IMG/VR virus record: IMGVR_UViG_3300028394_000059
Coordinates: 1 to 64,000 of that record
DNA: 64,000 nt
Source of the DNA: a virus
Reading direction: 5' to 3' (one strand)
Positions within the stretch are counted from its first letter, which is position 1; the number at the start of each line of letters is the position of its first letter. Both the position numbers and the translations under genes were made by a program. Shown here in pieces: positions 25,354 to 35,600 of this stretch. The notes beneath the pieces are model-generated. The model worked only from the letters and a program-made list of their open reading frames with translations. It did no database searches and was not told the origin of the DNA.

Positions 25354-26514
25354 ATGGATTTTAATACTGATGAAAATTTCGACTGGGACGTTACTAATGG
25401 ATTGGTTGTTAACTCTAAAATAAAAGCCCCTGGGGGTTCAAAGATCTACTCACATGAGTCATATGCTCAAGAATTAGCAGATCTTTATTTTAAAAGTTAT
25501 ACTGATCTTGATAACGGATCTAAGGATCTTGTTGATGGAGCGGTTTACCCTTGCACAATAATAACACTAAAAGAGGATGAAGCTTTAGCACAAACAACAT
25601 CAGGACAAACAATTTATATTGATCTTAAGAGAGAAAGAAGAGATGCTGAAAAACTAAGTTTACAAGGATTAACATTTAACCCTGGAGAAGAAGTCAACGC
25701 TAGAGTTAGAAAAGTTAACGGAAGCTATAATGGATCTGTTATTGACTATTATATACATAGCTTAAGAGCTGAGTTATTCGAGCAGATCAAGAAGGAAAGT
25801 AGCGCATATAGAATCAAAATTCTTAGCGTCAATAAAGGAGGCTATATTGCTGAACTATCAGGAATCAAATGTTTCCTACCTGGATCACTTGCTGCTGCGA
25901 ACAAAATTACTGATTTTGAATCATACATCGGCAAAGAAATGCACGTAATGATAGACGGATATGTTGAAGCGAAAGACATATTCATCGTATCGTATAAGAA
26001 ATACTTAAATAAGATCATGGATTCCAAAATTCAAGAACTTGATCTTACTAAGAAATATAAGGGTTATGTTACTGGAACTAGCGGATTTGGTGTTTTTGTT
26101 GAATGGGACAGTGTTTATACTGGACTTATCCATAAAACTGAATTCTCTGATGACAACTCATTATCACTACTTAGCTCAGGATCCGAAATTGAATTCTATG
26201 TTAAGGAGATAAAAGATAATAATAGACTTACACTTACTTTAGATAAACCGTTGGAGAGAAACGTTATTATACAAGATTTAGAAAATCACGTAAAAGACGG
26301 AACAGGTGAGCCATTAGAAGCTAAGGTTAAGCATAGAAGAAAAAATGGAGCTCTTGTTGAGATCGTACAATACGGACTTATGGCTTTAATACCTCAGGAC
26401 AGATTGGGTAAGAAAGGTGCTAATATTAAAACTGGAGATGACGTAACCGTTACTCCCTACGAGGTTGATACGATCACCGGAAAAATATATGTCGAACTAA
26501 TAAATGTCGGATAG
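25354..26514 (+). CDS. Multi-S1-domain RNA-binding protein (ribosomal protein S1-like)
   Basis: 386 residues with at least three, probably four, OB-type S1 units: about 60-135, 150-217, 231-300 and 301-386. The third is the clearest: KYKGYVTGTSGFGVFVEW, TGLIHKTEF and a DNNRLTLTL end, the classic S1 order of G-V, FGVFV, GLIH and LSL strands. The second has CFLPGS in the place of GLIHxS. Cellular S1 has four to six such domains and brings mRNA to the 30S subunit. In Bacteroidota, where Shine-Dalgarno pairing is little used, a phage S1-like protein could favour phage mRNAs, but binding to virion RNA or another nucleic acid is also possible. It has its own candidate promoter and overlaps the next gene by 11 nt. 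Confidence 0.85.
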   Translation: MDFNTDENFDWDVTNGLVVNSKIKAPGGSKIYSHESYAQELADLYFKSYTDLDNGSKDLVDGAVYPCTIITLKEDEALAQTTSGQTIYIDLKRERRDAEKLSLQGLTFNPGEEVNARVRKVNGSYNGSVIDYYIHSLRAELFEQIKKESSAYRIKILSVNKGGYIAELSGIKCFLPGSLAAANKITDFESYIGKEMHVMIDGYVEAKDIFIVSYKKYLNKIMDSKIQELDLTKKYKGYVTGTSGFGVFVEWDSVYTGLIHKTEFSDDNSLSLLSSGSEIEFYVKEIKDNNRLTLTLDKPLERNVIIQDLENHVKDGTGEPLEAKVKHRRKNGALVEIVQYGLMALIPQDRLGKKGANIKTGDDVTVTPYEVDTITGKIYVELINVG

Positions 26515-27910
26515 CAGAACACATTTTGATAAGATACATGCACTTGATTCATCTGTAATAGGATTCGAATTCGAATTCTATACGAATCTTTTGAAGGGGC
26601 AAGCTGCTGATTCATTATCCAAGCTTATCAAGAAAAAAGTTGTGGTTTCTGAAAAGTATCATTCATTAATACCGGTAGACGCAGATAATTTTAAGCTTGA
26701 ACCTGATTACTCGGGAGGTAGTAAAATGATGGAACTTATTACTGGGCCACTTCCCTATAATGAGGCAATGCCAATACTTATAAAAATATTAAATTGGATT
26801 AACGAGAATGGCTGGACCTCAGACAGATGCGCTTTCCAATTTTCTGTGAGCTACGCTAAAAATAGAAGAGACATAAAGGATAAGATTGAAAATCTCGATA
26901 AGCTTAAGTTTACATTAGGTCTGGATGAGGGATTTATATATTCCAGATTTGGGAGCAGGGAAAAAAACGTCTATGCGAAATCTATAAAGAAAGTAATTCC
27001 TAGAAATAGATTTTCAATTCTTGAAAATATACAAAGTATAGATCCTAAAATGTACAGAGTACCTGAGGACAAATACTATGGGGTTAACTTCACAAAGATG
27101 CCTAAGGGATATATCGAATTTAGATATTTGGGTAATAGAGATTATCAGAAGAAAACTAAGGAAATCAGAGAGGTAATAGATTATATAATTCTATACCTTT
27201 ACGATTTACTAAGCCATAGAATAATGGGCTATAGCAAAGATGATTTAGCCACTCTTCAGGGAATGATGAATAAATACTCTAAGGTTGTTAGATCATTCAG
27301 CAATCCTGATTTTTTCTTTAGAAATTATCCGGATTTCCACGTCTTTGTCGACCTTAAAGGGTGGGACGAGAATATTAAAACATATTTCCCGATGATAAGA
27401 GATAAAATATTTGATCTTATTATAGAGGGAAATATAACTGCATGCTATTTTAATTATGATACCACTACTGGAAGATCACAAGTAAAGGAGGCAAGATGCA
27501 GAAATGCATTTGAAATTGTTGATATGGATCTTATATTTTGCGATATTAAAAATGCTAGTATAAAAAACTGTAACATCTATAATTGCGACATAAAGAAATC
27601 TGCAGTAGAGGATTCTTATATTTTTGCAGGCACAAAGGTTTCATTTTCTAAAATTAAGGCTACAATTGTTGATTATAGTAATGATCTTAATGATTGCTTT
27701 ATAGATTGTGAAGGAAAAAACATAAATTGTAAAATTACTGGTGGTGTTTTAAGAGCTGGACTTATTGGTGAAAATGCTGAGATTAGCAAAGAAACAATGC
27801 AGATAAAGAGTCGAGACGACCAAAGAATGCTTAGATTCGTTACAGATAAGAGACTAAAAGATCTTAATGATAGATTGAATAGTCCTAAATTTGGTAATAT
27901 GAATTACTAA
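26504..27910 (+). CDS. Amidoligase-like (COOH-NH2 ligase) protein with pentapeptide-like C-terminal repeats
   Basis: 468 residues. Residues 18-210 fit the glutamine-synthetase-like amidoligase family: GFEFEF (20-25, E22 and E24), D68 and MELITGPL (76-83) after a Gly/Ser loop, then a helix, W-N-x2-G-W, a Cys109 strand, and IEFRYLG (204-210). Family members form amide or isopeptide bonds between a carboxylate and an amine using ATP. The usual HxH (GLHVH) strand is CAFQFS here, so one metal or catalytic position is changed. Residues about 329-425 are pentapeptide-like repeats (FCDIKNASIKNCNIYNCDIK), probably a right-handed beta-helix for binding a partner. The start lies within the end of the S1-domain gene (11-nt overlap), so the two are made together. 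Target unknown. Confidence 0.72.
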   Translation: MSDSRTHFDKIHALDSSVIGFEFEFYTNLLKGQAADSLSKLIKKKVVVSEKYHSLIPVDADNFKLEPDYSGGSKMMELITGPLPYNEAMPILIKILNWINENGWTSDRCAFQFSVSYAKNRRDIKDKIENLDKLKFTLGLDEGFIYSRFGSREKNVYAKSIKKVIPRNRFSILENIQSIDPKMYRVPEDKYYGVNFTKMPKGYIEFRYLGNRDYQKKTKEIREVIDYIILYLYDLLSHRIMGYSKDDLATLQGMMNKYSKVVRSFSNPDFFFRNYPDFHVFVDLKGWDENIKTYFPMIRDKIFDLIIEGNITACYFNYDTTTGRSQVKEARCRNAFEIVDMDLIFCDIKNASIKNCNIYNCDIKKSAVEDSYIFAGTKVSFSKIKATIVDYSNDLNDCFIDCEGKNINCKITGGVLRAGLIGENAEISKETMQIKSRDDQRMLRFVTDKRLKDLNDRLNSPKFGNMNY

Positions 27911-27924
27911 AAAAATAAGAAGCA

Positions 27925-28707
27925 ATGACACAAGACGAATTAGTACAGGAAATAGCAGACGCACTTTCTTTTAGCTGTGCGTTACCTTATAATCTTAATG
28001 CAGCAGAAACTGAAAGAATCATAAAAAGAGCTAAAGCATGGTTTTATGATAACTATCAGTATGCAGTGGAAGAGAGAGTTTTCGTTCTTGCGAATGATAT
28101 TTTTCAGCATAAGGAGTTTAAAAGAACACGTCAAATAAAATTACCAGATTCCATAATAGGTGTTTTTGATGTAAGAGAACTTGGCGGGTATGGTATATCG
28201 GGTAATCCTGATAGGGACTTTGGTGATTCTAAACTTCTTGGATCTGAGCTTCTTCTCTCACCTTTTGTGGGTGATAACTTGGTTTATAGAACCGTTATGT
28301 ACTCATATTTTGATTTGGCAAAAGCATATTTATTAAACACATTTGCATTCAAGTATAATAAGAATACGAAATTTTTAACAATACTCGGAAGAGATCCTAA
28401 TAGATCAGGTAAAGGACAGGGACAACTAGCTCAAGGTTTTGGTGTTGGCGGTACTGATGTATCTGTTAGATGCCACGTAGCAATACTTGATGAATATCTA
28501 TATGACGATGAACTTTTCGTTAGATATTGCATTGCTAAATGTAAAATTGCGCTAGCTAACATGCTTAGTGTATTCACGTATAATCTTCCTGGCGGCGTTC
28601 AGATAAACTCTTCAGACATAAGATCTACTGGTGAAGCTGAACTTCAGGAGGTGATGGATATGATCAATGGTGAGAACACGCCTTCCTATTTCCTCCAGTG
28701 GAATTAA
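27925..28707 (+). CDS. Probable neck/connector structural protein
   Basis: 260 residues. The N-terminus is helical (ELVQEIADAL, ERIIKRAKAWFYDNYQY), the middle beta-rich, and the C-terminus helical with FVRYCIAKCKIALANMLSVF, NLPGGVQINSSDI and a final helix with an EELQEVMDMI-like pattern. This layout resembles neck or head-completion proteins of marine T4-like phages, and the place between head and baseplate genes agrees, but I cannot name a T4 counterpart with confidence. It lies 14 nt after the amidoligase-like gene. Confidence 0.68.
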   Translation: MTQDELVQEIADALSFSCALPYNLNAAETERIIKRAKAWFYDNYQYAVEERVFVLANDIFQHKEFKRTRQIKLPDSIIGVFDVRELGGYGISGNPDRDFGDSKLLGSELLLSPFVGDNLVYRTVMYSYFDLAKAYLLNTFAFKYNKNTKFLTILGRDPNRSGKGQGQLAQGFGVGGTDVSVRCHVAILDEYLYDDELFVRYCIAKCKIALANMLSVFTYNLPGGVQINSSDIRSTGEAELQEVMDMINGENTPSYFLQWN

Positions 28708-28726
28708 AAAATTAATAGATCTATTT

Positions 28727-28735
28727 GATATATAC
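28727..28735 (+). promoter_or_regulatory. GATATATA motif, candidate late promoter
   Basis: GATATATAC lies 20 nt before the start of the second homing endonuclease. Confidence 0.5.
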
Positions 28736-28755
28736 ATAAACAATTACTATATTTT

Positions 28756-29955
28756 ATGTGCATATTAGAAAAAATAAAATCATGGAGAGATAAAAAGGGC
28801 CAAGCATTTGGCTCCTATTTACACCAGATATCAAAAACCCAGGACGAACTGGACCAGTTAGAATCTCTAACACAATTTCTTTCAAATTTCTATGATAATA
28901 TACCTTTCCAGCAGAGGTTTTATCATGTGTGGTTTAATTTCTATGATATGGAAAAATGCCCATATTGTAACACCCCGAGAAAATTTTCAAAGGTTCCCAA
29001 ATTTTCCATAGATCGTTACGGCGAGTCTGTAACAAATTCTGTTAATTATTATGGCACCTGTATGGCTATTGAATGTCAGAAAAGATTTAATTTAGATAGA
29101 ACACAAAGTGTTCTATTAGAAAAATATGGGACAAAAAATATTATGAAAATCCCAGGTGTTCTGAATAAAATAAAAGAAACTAATAATGCTAAGTACGGTT
29201 CTGATTTTTTCATGGGAACTGAGGATTTTAAGAATCAGGTAAAAATAACATTTGATTCAAAATATAATGGGCATCCAACAAAACTAAAAGAAACACAGGA
29301 TAAGAAGAAAAAAACAAATCTGGAAAAATATGGTCACGAGCATTCGTTGGATAATGCTGATGTAAAGGAGAAGTCTAGAATTACTAATAATTTAAAGTAC
29401 GGTGGAAATTCCTCTATGTGCTCCGAGGAGACAAAGAAAAAATCCATCGAAACTAATAAAAGAAAGAGAGGCACTGACTGGTACGTTCAAAGCGATGATT
29501 TTAAGAAAAAATTTAAAGAGACCATGCTTTTAAGATATGGTGTTGAACAGGTTATGCATTATACCCCATCCTTTGAAAAGTCTATGGACACCTCATATAG
29601 AAAGAAAATATACGCATTCCCGTCGGGCAGGATTGAAAAAATACAGGGATATGAGGGATTTGCAATTAACAATCTTTTGGATTCGGGTTATCCGGAGGAT
29701 GATATTATAATATCAAATAGAGAGATAGAAAAATATACTAAAGTTATATATTATAACGATACAACAGGAAAGAGAAGAAAATATTATCCTGATGTTTATC
29801 TGAGGTCCAAAAACGTAATTATTGAGATCAAATCTAAATATACATATGAAACTAATATCGTTTTGAATAAATTAAAAAAACAGGCTTGTCTAGATTTGGA
29901 CCTCGATTTTGAATTTTGGATTTATGATAAAAAAGGTAATAAAATAATAAAATAA
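28756..29955 (+). CDS. Homing endonuclease with YGV repeats and a PD-(D/E)XK-like nuclease domain
   Basis: 399 residues. The N-terminal half matches the endonuclease at 2086: FLSNFYDNIPFQQRFYHV aligns with its YLDYLYDNIELGQRLYHL. A CPYC...C-x4-C ribbon and five to seven KYG/RYG repeats (EKYGTKN, EKYGHEH, LRYGVEQ) follow. The C-terminal domain is different: YYPDVYL, then IIEIKSKYTYE, then FEFWIYDKKG. The D...E-x-K order is that of PD-(D/E)XK nucleases, and the EDxHD motif and long C-terminal extension of the first enzyme are absent. It sits between the neck gene and gp25 and has its own GATATATA motif. It is likely a free-standing mobile gene. Confidence 0.83.
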   Translation: MCILEKIKSWRDKKGQAFGSYLHQISKTQDELDQLESLTQFLSNFYDNIPFQQRFYHVWFNFYDMEKCPYCNTPRKFSKVPKFSIDRYGESVTNSVNYYGTCMAIECQKRFNLDRTQSVLLEKYGTKNIMKIPGVLNKIKETNNAKYGSDFFMGTEDFKNQVKITFDSKYNGHPTKLKETQDKKKKTNLEKYGHEHSLDNADVKEKSRITNNLKYGGNSSMCSEETKKKSIETNKRKRGTDWYVQSDDFKKKFKETMLLRYGVEQVMHYTPSFEKSMDTSYRKKIYAFPSGRIEKIQGYEGFAINNLLDSGYPEDDIIISNREIEKYTKVIYYNDTTGKRRKYYPDVYLRSKNVIIEIKSKYTYETNIVLNKLKKQACLDLDLDFEFWIYDKKGNKIIK

Positions 29956-29993
29956 CATATAACATATCCCTTTTATCCCTCTCTACACTTATG

Positions 29994-30002
29994 GATATAT
30001 AA
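29994..30002 (+). promoter_or_regulatory. GATATATA motif, candidate late promoter
   Basis: GATATATAA lies 16 nt before the gp25-like gene, in the gap after the homing endonuclease. Confidence 0.5.
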
Positions 30003-30018
30003 AAGGAATTAATTCCCC

Positions 30019-30390
30019 ATGAGAGAGATTTATAACAGAGACCCGGAGGATCCAAATTACAATCCTTATCAAATAGAGACCACAGATCCTACTGAGATCT
30101 GCGTGGGCCAACTTAAAATGATACTTCTTACCAATAAGGGTGAAGTTTTAGGTGATCCTAAATTTGGTTTAAATCTGGAGGATTTAATATTTAATCTTGA
30201 ACTATCGGAATCCAGTATAAGAAAGGAGCTAGATCTTTTTCTGAAGATTTATTGTCCGCTATTTTCTACGCTCAATGGCACGTATGATCTTAAATTTTAT
30301 GTTGGTACACTAAGAGATATTGCTACATTGGATTTTAAAATACCGGAGGATGGAAAATTAAGTCCATTAGTATCATTAAGATTAACATAA
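30019..30390 (+). CDS. Baseplate wedge protein, gp25-like (GPW/gp25 family)
   Basis: 123 residues; T4 gp25 has 132. The family core is visible: LKMILLTNKGEVLGDPKFGLNLEDLIF, where the E-x-x-x-x-P-x-F-G motif is typical of the gp25/GpW baseplate family. A helix (SSIRKELDLFL) and C-terminal strands follow. It nucleates sheath contraction at the baseplate and binds gp6. The gp6-like gene follows within 9 nt, the same order as in T4. Confidence 0.92.
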   Translation: MREIYNRDPEDPNYNPYQIETTDPTEICVGQLKMILLTNKGEVLGDPKFGLNLEDLIFNLELSESSIRKELDLFLKIYCPLFSTLNGTYDLKFYVGTLRDIATLDFKIPEDGKLSPLVSLRLT

Positions 30391-30399
30391 GAAATTGAA

Positions 30400-32124
30400 A
30401 TGAATATATTTAAGAAGAATAACATCCTGATCAACGGATTGCTAAATGACACTTTTAACTTTTTGCAATCAACTTACAGTCAGACAGCAAACGTTTTTAC
30501 CGTTGCATCTGCTTGGGGACAAATACTATTTGTGCTCCAGAATTTATCGCAACTTATCCTGTATTTTATCGAGGATTCCATCACCGAATTGAATATGCAG
30601 GAAGCCACTAGGGATTATTCAGTGCGAAGCTTAGCCAGAATCGCTGGATATGATCCTGGACGTGCGAGTGCAGCTCAGGGAGAAATAACACTATCCTGGA
30701 ATACAATACAGGGGGATGTTGGAGGTGGATCTGTTATTATAAAAAATAATTCACAAATTAGATGCCTTCAGAACGGTAAGATTTATTCATTGAGATTTGG
30801 AAGTCCAGAAGTTACGATTCCGTTAGTAAGAGGTAATGAACTAAGAGCAAAGCTAGCTCAGGGAACCTTTGAAAATGCCGTGGTAACAGGTACCGGACAA
30901 GCTTTACAAAGTTTCAATCTTCCCTCCAGTGCTGGTGCATTCCAGGATCAATTTTATATTGATGTTTATGTTAATGAGGAAAAATGGAAAAGATACGACT
31001 CAATATATGACATACCTCTAAATGGCAAGGGCTACCTTGTTAAAACCGGTATACAGGAAGGACTAGATGTTTATTTTGGTAATTCAAATTTCGGAAGGGT
31101 GCCTCAAAGGGGTGCAAGAATAAGAATCGAATATTTACAGACTAGTGGAATAAGTGGTAATGCAAATTCAACCAAGGACACTCCGTTAACATATAAATTT
31201 TCTAGTACAGGTACTGATTTATTTGGGGGTGAGATCGATCTTAATCTTTACATTGATATCAAGAATGAGATAGATCCATCATTTGGAACAAATCCGGAAA
31301 CGACAAATCTGATAAGACTAGTCGCTCCAAAAACCAGTAGATCTTTTGTTTTTGCTAATGCCCAAAATTATGAGATATTCTTAGATAAGCTTGGTATATT
31401 TTCACAGATACATGCGTTCTCAACATTTGATGATGACTATTTGGATGACGATAATGTGGTTTACCTATATTTAGTTCCTGATATAACTCTGAACCTTTCC
31501 TCGAATGAGGATTATTTTAATGTTGCTACACAAAGTTTCCTTCTTACTGTGGATCAAAAAGCTAAAGTTATTAATCTAATAGAAGGAACAGGATCTATGA
31601 TCGCAACTACGGTTATAAAGATTGTTCAACCAGTAATAACTAAATATGTTGCAAATGTTATACTTGGAATATTTGAAGGATCCGATCCTGCAACAATCAA
31701 ACAAGCAATCAGAAAGAACATCTCTGATTATATGATAGGCCTTAAAAGAAGAGACAAGATACCAAAGTCAGATTTTATTGCTATTATAGAAGGTGTATCT
31801 GGTGTTGATACTGTATCGTTTTTCTTTGTCGGCCAAAAGAACGAGGAAAATCAGACAGCTATTAAGGGATTAACTAATGTTTCACAACAACAACTGGATG
31901 AGGTTATAGGTATGGATCAATTCGGTGATATTATAATCGGAAGAAATGAATTGGTGTTGCTAAGGGGTGGATGGCAAGATAGAAATGGCACACAGTACAC
32001 AGAATCTATCATTGACGGTAAACCAGGACCACTTAATATAACTGTTGCTTCAATAGTTCCTAGAAATTACAGAAGTGATATGAGTGCGGGTCTTAAAGCA
32101 CAAATTATAAGTCAGGGATCTTAA
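30400..32124 (+). CDS. Baseplate wedge protein, gp6-like (baseplate J family)
   Basis: 574 residues; T4 gp6 has 660. The N-terminal region has QEATRDYSVRSLARIAGYDP, which fits the helix that precedes the baseplate J-like domain. The central part contains GLDVYFGNSNFGRVPQRGARIRIEYL, the usual J-family strand with F-G-D/N and P-x-x-G. The C-terminal third has helical dimerisation-type segments (IKQAIRKNISDYM) and DFIAIIEGVSGVDTV. It should form the wedge scaffold ring. It directly follows gp25, as in T4. Confidence 0.88.
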   Translation: MNIFKKNNILINGLLNDTFNFLQSTYSQTANVFTVASAWGQILFVLQNLSQLILYFIEDSITELNMQEATRDYSVRSLARIAGYDPGRASAAQGEITLSWNTIQGDVGGGSVIIKNNSQIRCLQNGKIYSLRFGSPEVTIPLVRGNELRAKLAQGTFENAVVTGTGQALQSFNLPSSAGAFQDQFYIDVYVNEEKWKRYDSIYDIPLNGKGYLVKTGIQEGLDVYFGNSNFGRVPQRGARIRIEYLQTSGISGNANSTKDTPLTYKFSSTGTDLFGGEIDLNLYIDIKNEIDPSFGTNPETTNLIRLVAPKTSRSFVFANAQNYEIFLDKLGIFSQIHAFSTFDDDYLDDDNVVYLYLVPDITLNLSSNEDYFNVATQSFLLTVDQKAKVINLIEGTGSMIATTVIKIVQPVITKYVANVILGIFEGSDPATIKQAIRKNISDYMIGLKRRDKIPKSDFIAIIEGVSGVDTVSFFFVGQKNEENQTAIKGLTNVSQQQLDEVIGMDQFGDIIIGRNELVLLRGGWQDRNGTQYTESIIDGKPGPLNITVASIVPRNYRSDMSAGLKAQIISQGS

Positions 32125-32141
32125 ACCTAATATAAAAAGAC

Positions 32142-32672
32142 ATGCAAAATTATTCACCATTTTTTGGTAACGAAGACGGATCAATAAGTTATACTGTTAG
32201 TGGGATAAAACCAAAGACTACTAACACGACTTTCTATGATAGTAAGGACGTTTATCCGAATGCTGATTTAGCTTTATCCCGTGCTTATAATATTGGATGT
32301 TCTGGCTATAGAGCGGTAATTACTAATGCAAATGGACAATATAGCTTTTCCCCTTGTACAAATTCTGCTGATTATAAAAAAATAATGAAAGAAATGTCGA
32401 AAGTATCAGTAGAAAGAAGATACTATGAATTCGATCCTAATCAGAACATATACGACATAAGGGATAATATAAATAATAATCTCTATGAGGGATTTGATTA
32501 TCAACATCAAATCATGAAGAGATCGCTATCCAATGTTATTTTTAGAGATCCAGTAAAAGAAGGAATTCTTAGTTATTTTGAGAGAGTAGTTTATGGATTA
32601 ATAGAAACTACAAAGCAGATAAAGAATTTCTTTAACTATACGGTTAAGAAGAATAACAGAAGGGTTTTTTAA
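32142..32672 (+). CDS. Small structural protein, baseplate region
   Basis: 176 residues. Residues about 30-80 make a small domain with two cysteines: ALSRAYNIGCSGYRAVI and YSFSPCTNSADY. This A-x-x-I-G-C-x-G-Y...PC pattern recurs in phage tail proteins by my recollection, but I cannot name it. The C-terminus has a basic helix. It lies between gp6 and the gp7-position gene and may bridge wedge components. Confidence 0.65.
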   Translation: MQNYSPFFGNEDGSISYTVSGIKPKTTNTTFYDSKDVYPNADLALSRAYNIGCSGYRAVITNANGQYSFSPCTNSADYKKIMKEMSKVSVERRYYEFDPNQNIYDIRDNINNNLYEGFDYQHQIMKRSLSNVIFRDPVKEGILSYFERVVYGLIETTKQIKNFFNYTVKKNNRRVF

Positions 32673-32678
32673 TTTAAG

Positions 32679-35600
32679 ATGGCAAACGTAAGACTTAATT
32701 TTTTTAACAAGGAGGGTAATCCATTAAACTTCGATTATATCGGACCTACCGGACCAACTCCATTGGATTCTAGATTCACATACATCACATCAGTATCAGG
32801 CTCTGCCAATGCTGGTGATATACATATTGATGATCCAGTATCGCCATCAACCCAATATTCGATAGAGTTGAATATCAATGATCTTAATGGATTTGATCTA
32901 ACTGCATGGGCTAACGAAGCGACGGATTTCATATTAAAAGGTGCTGATGTGTATTTAAGCGGAGAGGTAGCAGGAGGGCAAAATTTTAGATGGAAGATAT
33001 TCTCTACATCTATAAGTAGCGGATCAGTTTATGTTGCTGTCGATGAGGATGATTACGAGGGGCAAAGAATAATAAGTCCAGGGAATCAGATATACTTTAC
33101 AACAGCCTATGATAAAAGACCAGGCGGGCATTTTAAAGGAAATATATATTTTGAACCGGTTTCTTCTGGACTGTATGAGAATGAGCAGATATTCATAGTA
33201 CAAGAATTTGATACACCATCAGGTAAGCAATATGGCGTGCCTCAGATAGGAGCAACAGGAGCAACAGGATCTCCTAAATGGAGAACAAGATGGGCCAATG
33301 ATAATTATGGGGAGACTGATGTAAGCGAAATTATATTTACGTATGCAATACAGGATGAGTTACCTGGTGGTGATGGACAGCCTTTGATAGTCAGCTATCC
33401 TAATCTTGTCATCCCTGTCATTAAAGATCCCAACTCATATTATACTAATGGGTATATCTACACAACCATCAATTCATCAGAAGCAATTGCAATAAACGTT
33501 GCTACTAATGCACCGGATGAGGCAGGGAATATCTACGAGAGAAAACTTATAGTTGAAGATATTACAACCGGTACCCCCGAAAAGGTACTGGAAGTGGATT
33601 ACTATGCTGAGATTGTTGGTGAGGATGAAAGATTCAGCGTGCTTCTTGAAAATCTTGGTCGTGCATTCTACAAGAGCGACTCCGTGATACTTAGGGATCA
33701 TGATCCAGCAGAGCCCAATGCAAACTTTTTAGAGATTAACGAGAAAAGAAAGGAGCTATTAGTTACAGGTGAGGATATATTTCCGTATATAGGAAGTTAT
33801 AAGGGTCTTATTAATGCTCTTAAGTTTTTTGGTTATCAGGATTTAAGAATAAAGGAATATTGGCTAAATCTAAACTATAAGAGTTTAAAATTAGAATCAC
33901 CATTACAACAGAATCAGACTTTTCTTAATGCAATAAAATCGGAGCAATCAAAGGGGTATAGTCAGAGCTATCAGGTTGGCGACGTTTTGAATAATGAGAA
34001 TTCTGGTAAATATAAACTAACACAAACATATGGACCTGATAATAAAGGAAATTATGTTCTTAGTGTTACTTCGGAGGATTCATTGGTACCTAGCCGGACA
34101 TATAAGAAAACATCACTATTTGGTCTCTATTACGATCTAAATAAACCTACCGATGGCATAGATGAGTTTGGTTATCCTGTTGTCGTAGATGCCTTTAAAT
34201 TCACACAAGAGGAGGTTCTAATAAAGATATTTGCTTTAAAGGAAAGGCTTAAAAGGGATTATCTTCCGCTAAATGCAAGAATAATTGATATAACTGGTGA
34301 GGGTGTATATTTTAGTATTTATAATACACGTTCTTGGACCGATGTCATGGAAAGATTTGATGTCGAATCGGGATTTTATTTTGATTTCTATCCCAATCCG
34401 GACATGGGGTTTATAGAGGATCTTAGAAATTTTTCAACAAGGAAGCTATCAACAGGTATACAGACACCAAGCTCGTATAATAATTCATATAAGACAGGTG
34501 TTGATTTTGTTGGTGGTACTGGTAGCGCTATTTCTTTCTCCAACACATTACCATATGGTGTTACTGGATATAATCCAACAATAACATTAACAGCAGGGAA
34601 TGCATACGAATTTGATGTTATTGATAGTGGTGGATATGGTTATGATTTTATAATAACTACTGACCCATCATTAACTCAAGTTGATCCTCTTGGTATATCG
34701 AATAACGGTGCAACCGGCGGGTATTCTGTTTCTTGGTATATTGAACCCGAACAAACAACTCCGGTTTATTATTACTCATCCAACAACCCGCTATTATTAA
34801 AGGGTGTTATTAATGTGCTTACCCCGACAATATCTGATCTCGGGAATATAGTGGATCCGCTGGATGTGCAGCAAAATTATAATTCTGCTCAGAATACATC
34901 CCTTTTAGAGGCTATTAAAAATTTCTATGATCTTAAACAGAATGGTGATATCATAGAACTAGGAGACGATAGATTCGATCCTGTGGCTTATATTGATCCT
35001 AATACGGGTCAACCATATCAGCTTCCAATAGGCATGCCTGTTATACTGGAATTGATATTGGATAAATGGCAATGGAACGAGCTTAATATCGATTGGAATG
35101 CTTTAATAATACCAACATTTAAGGTTGGAGATAGAGTCCAATTTAAGAATCCGGAAGCATTCTATAATGGGCTTTTTGGTACGGTTGATGCGGTAAGCTA
35201 TTCAACAGGAACATATTCTGTTATGATCGATCCACCTTATGGCTTTTCCATACCTGTAGGAGAGGCAGAATTATATTCATCTATTCAGATTTATAATCTG
35301 CTTACTTGGGACGTTATAGATTTTTCCAATATGATGGAGATCGAGTGGATCCTGAATAAATCAGCTACTCAAAACGGAACACCATATCACTTTGAATTTA
35401 GAGGCCCAATAACGGACTTTTATAAGCTGGCACACTTCTTACCTTACACTGGGAATTATCAGGTCATATGCAACATCTATGATGCTTTTAATGCTAAGAC
35501 AACAATAATTAAGAATGGTGTAATTACGGTACAACCAAAGACTGTTGATATTGATTCATGGACAAGATTTAGGGAGGTTGAGAATTATCTATGGGATAAC

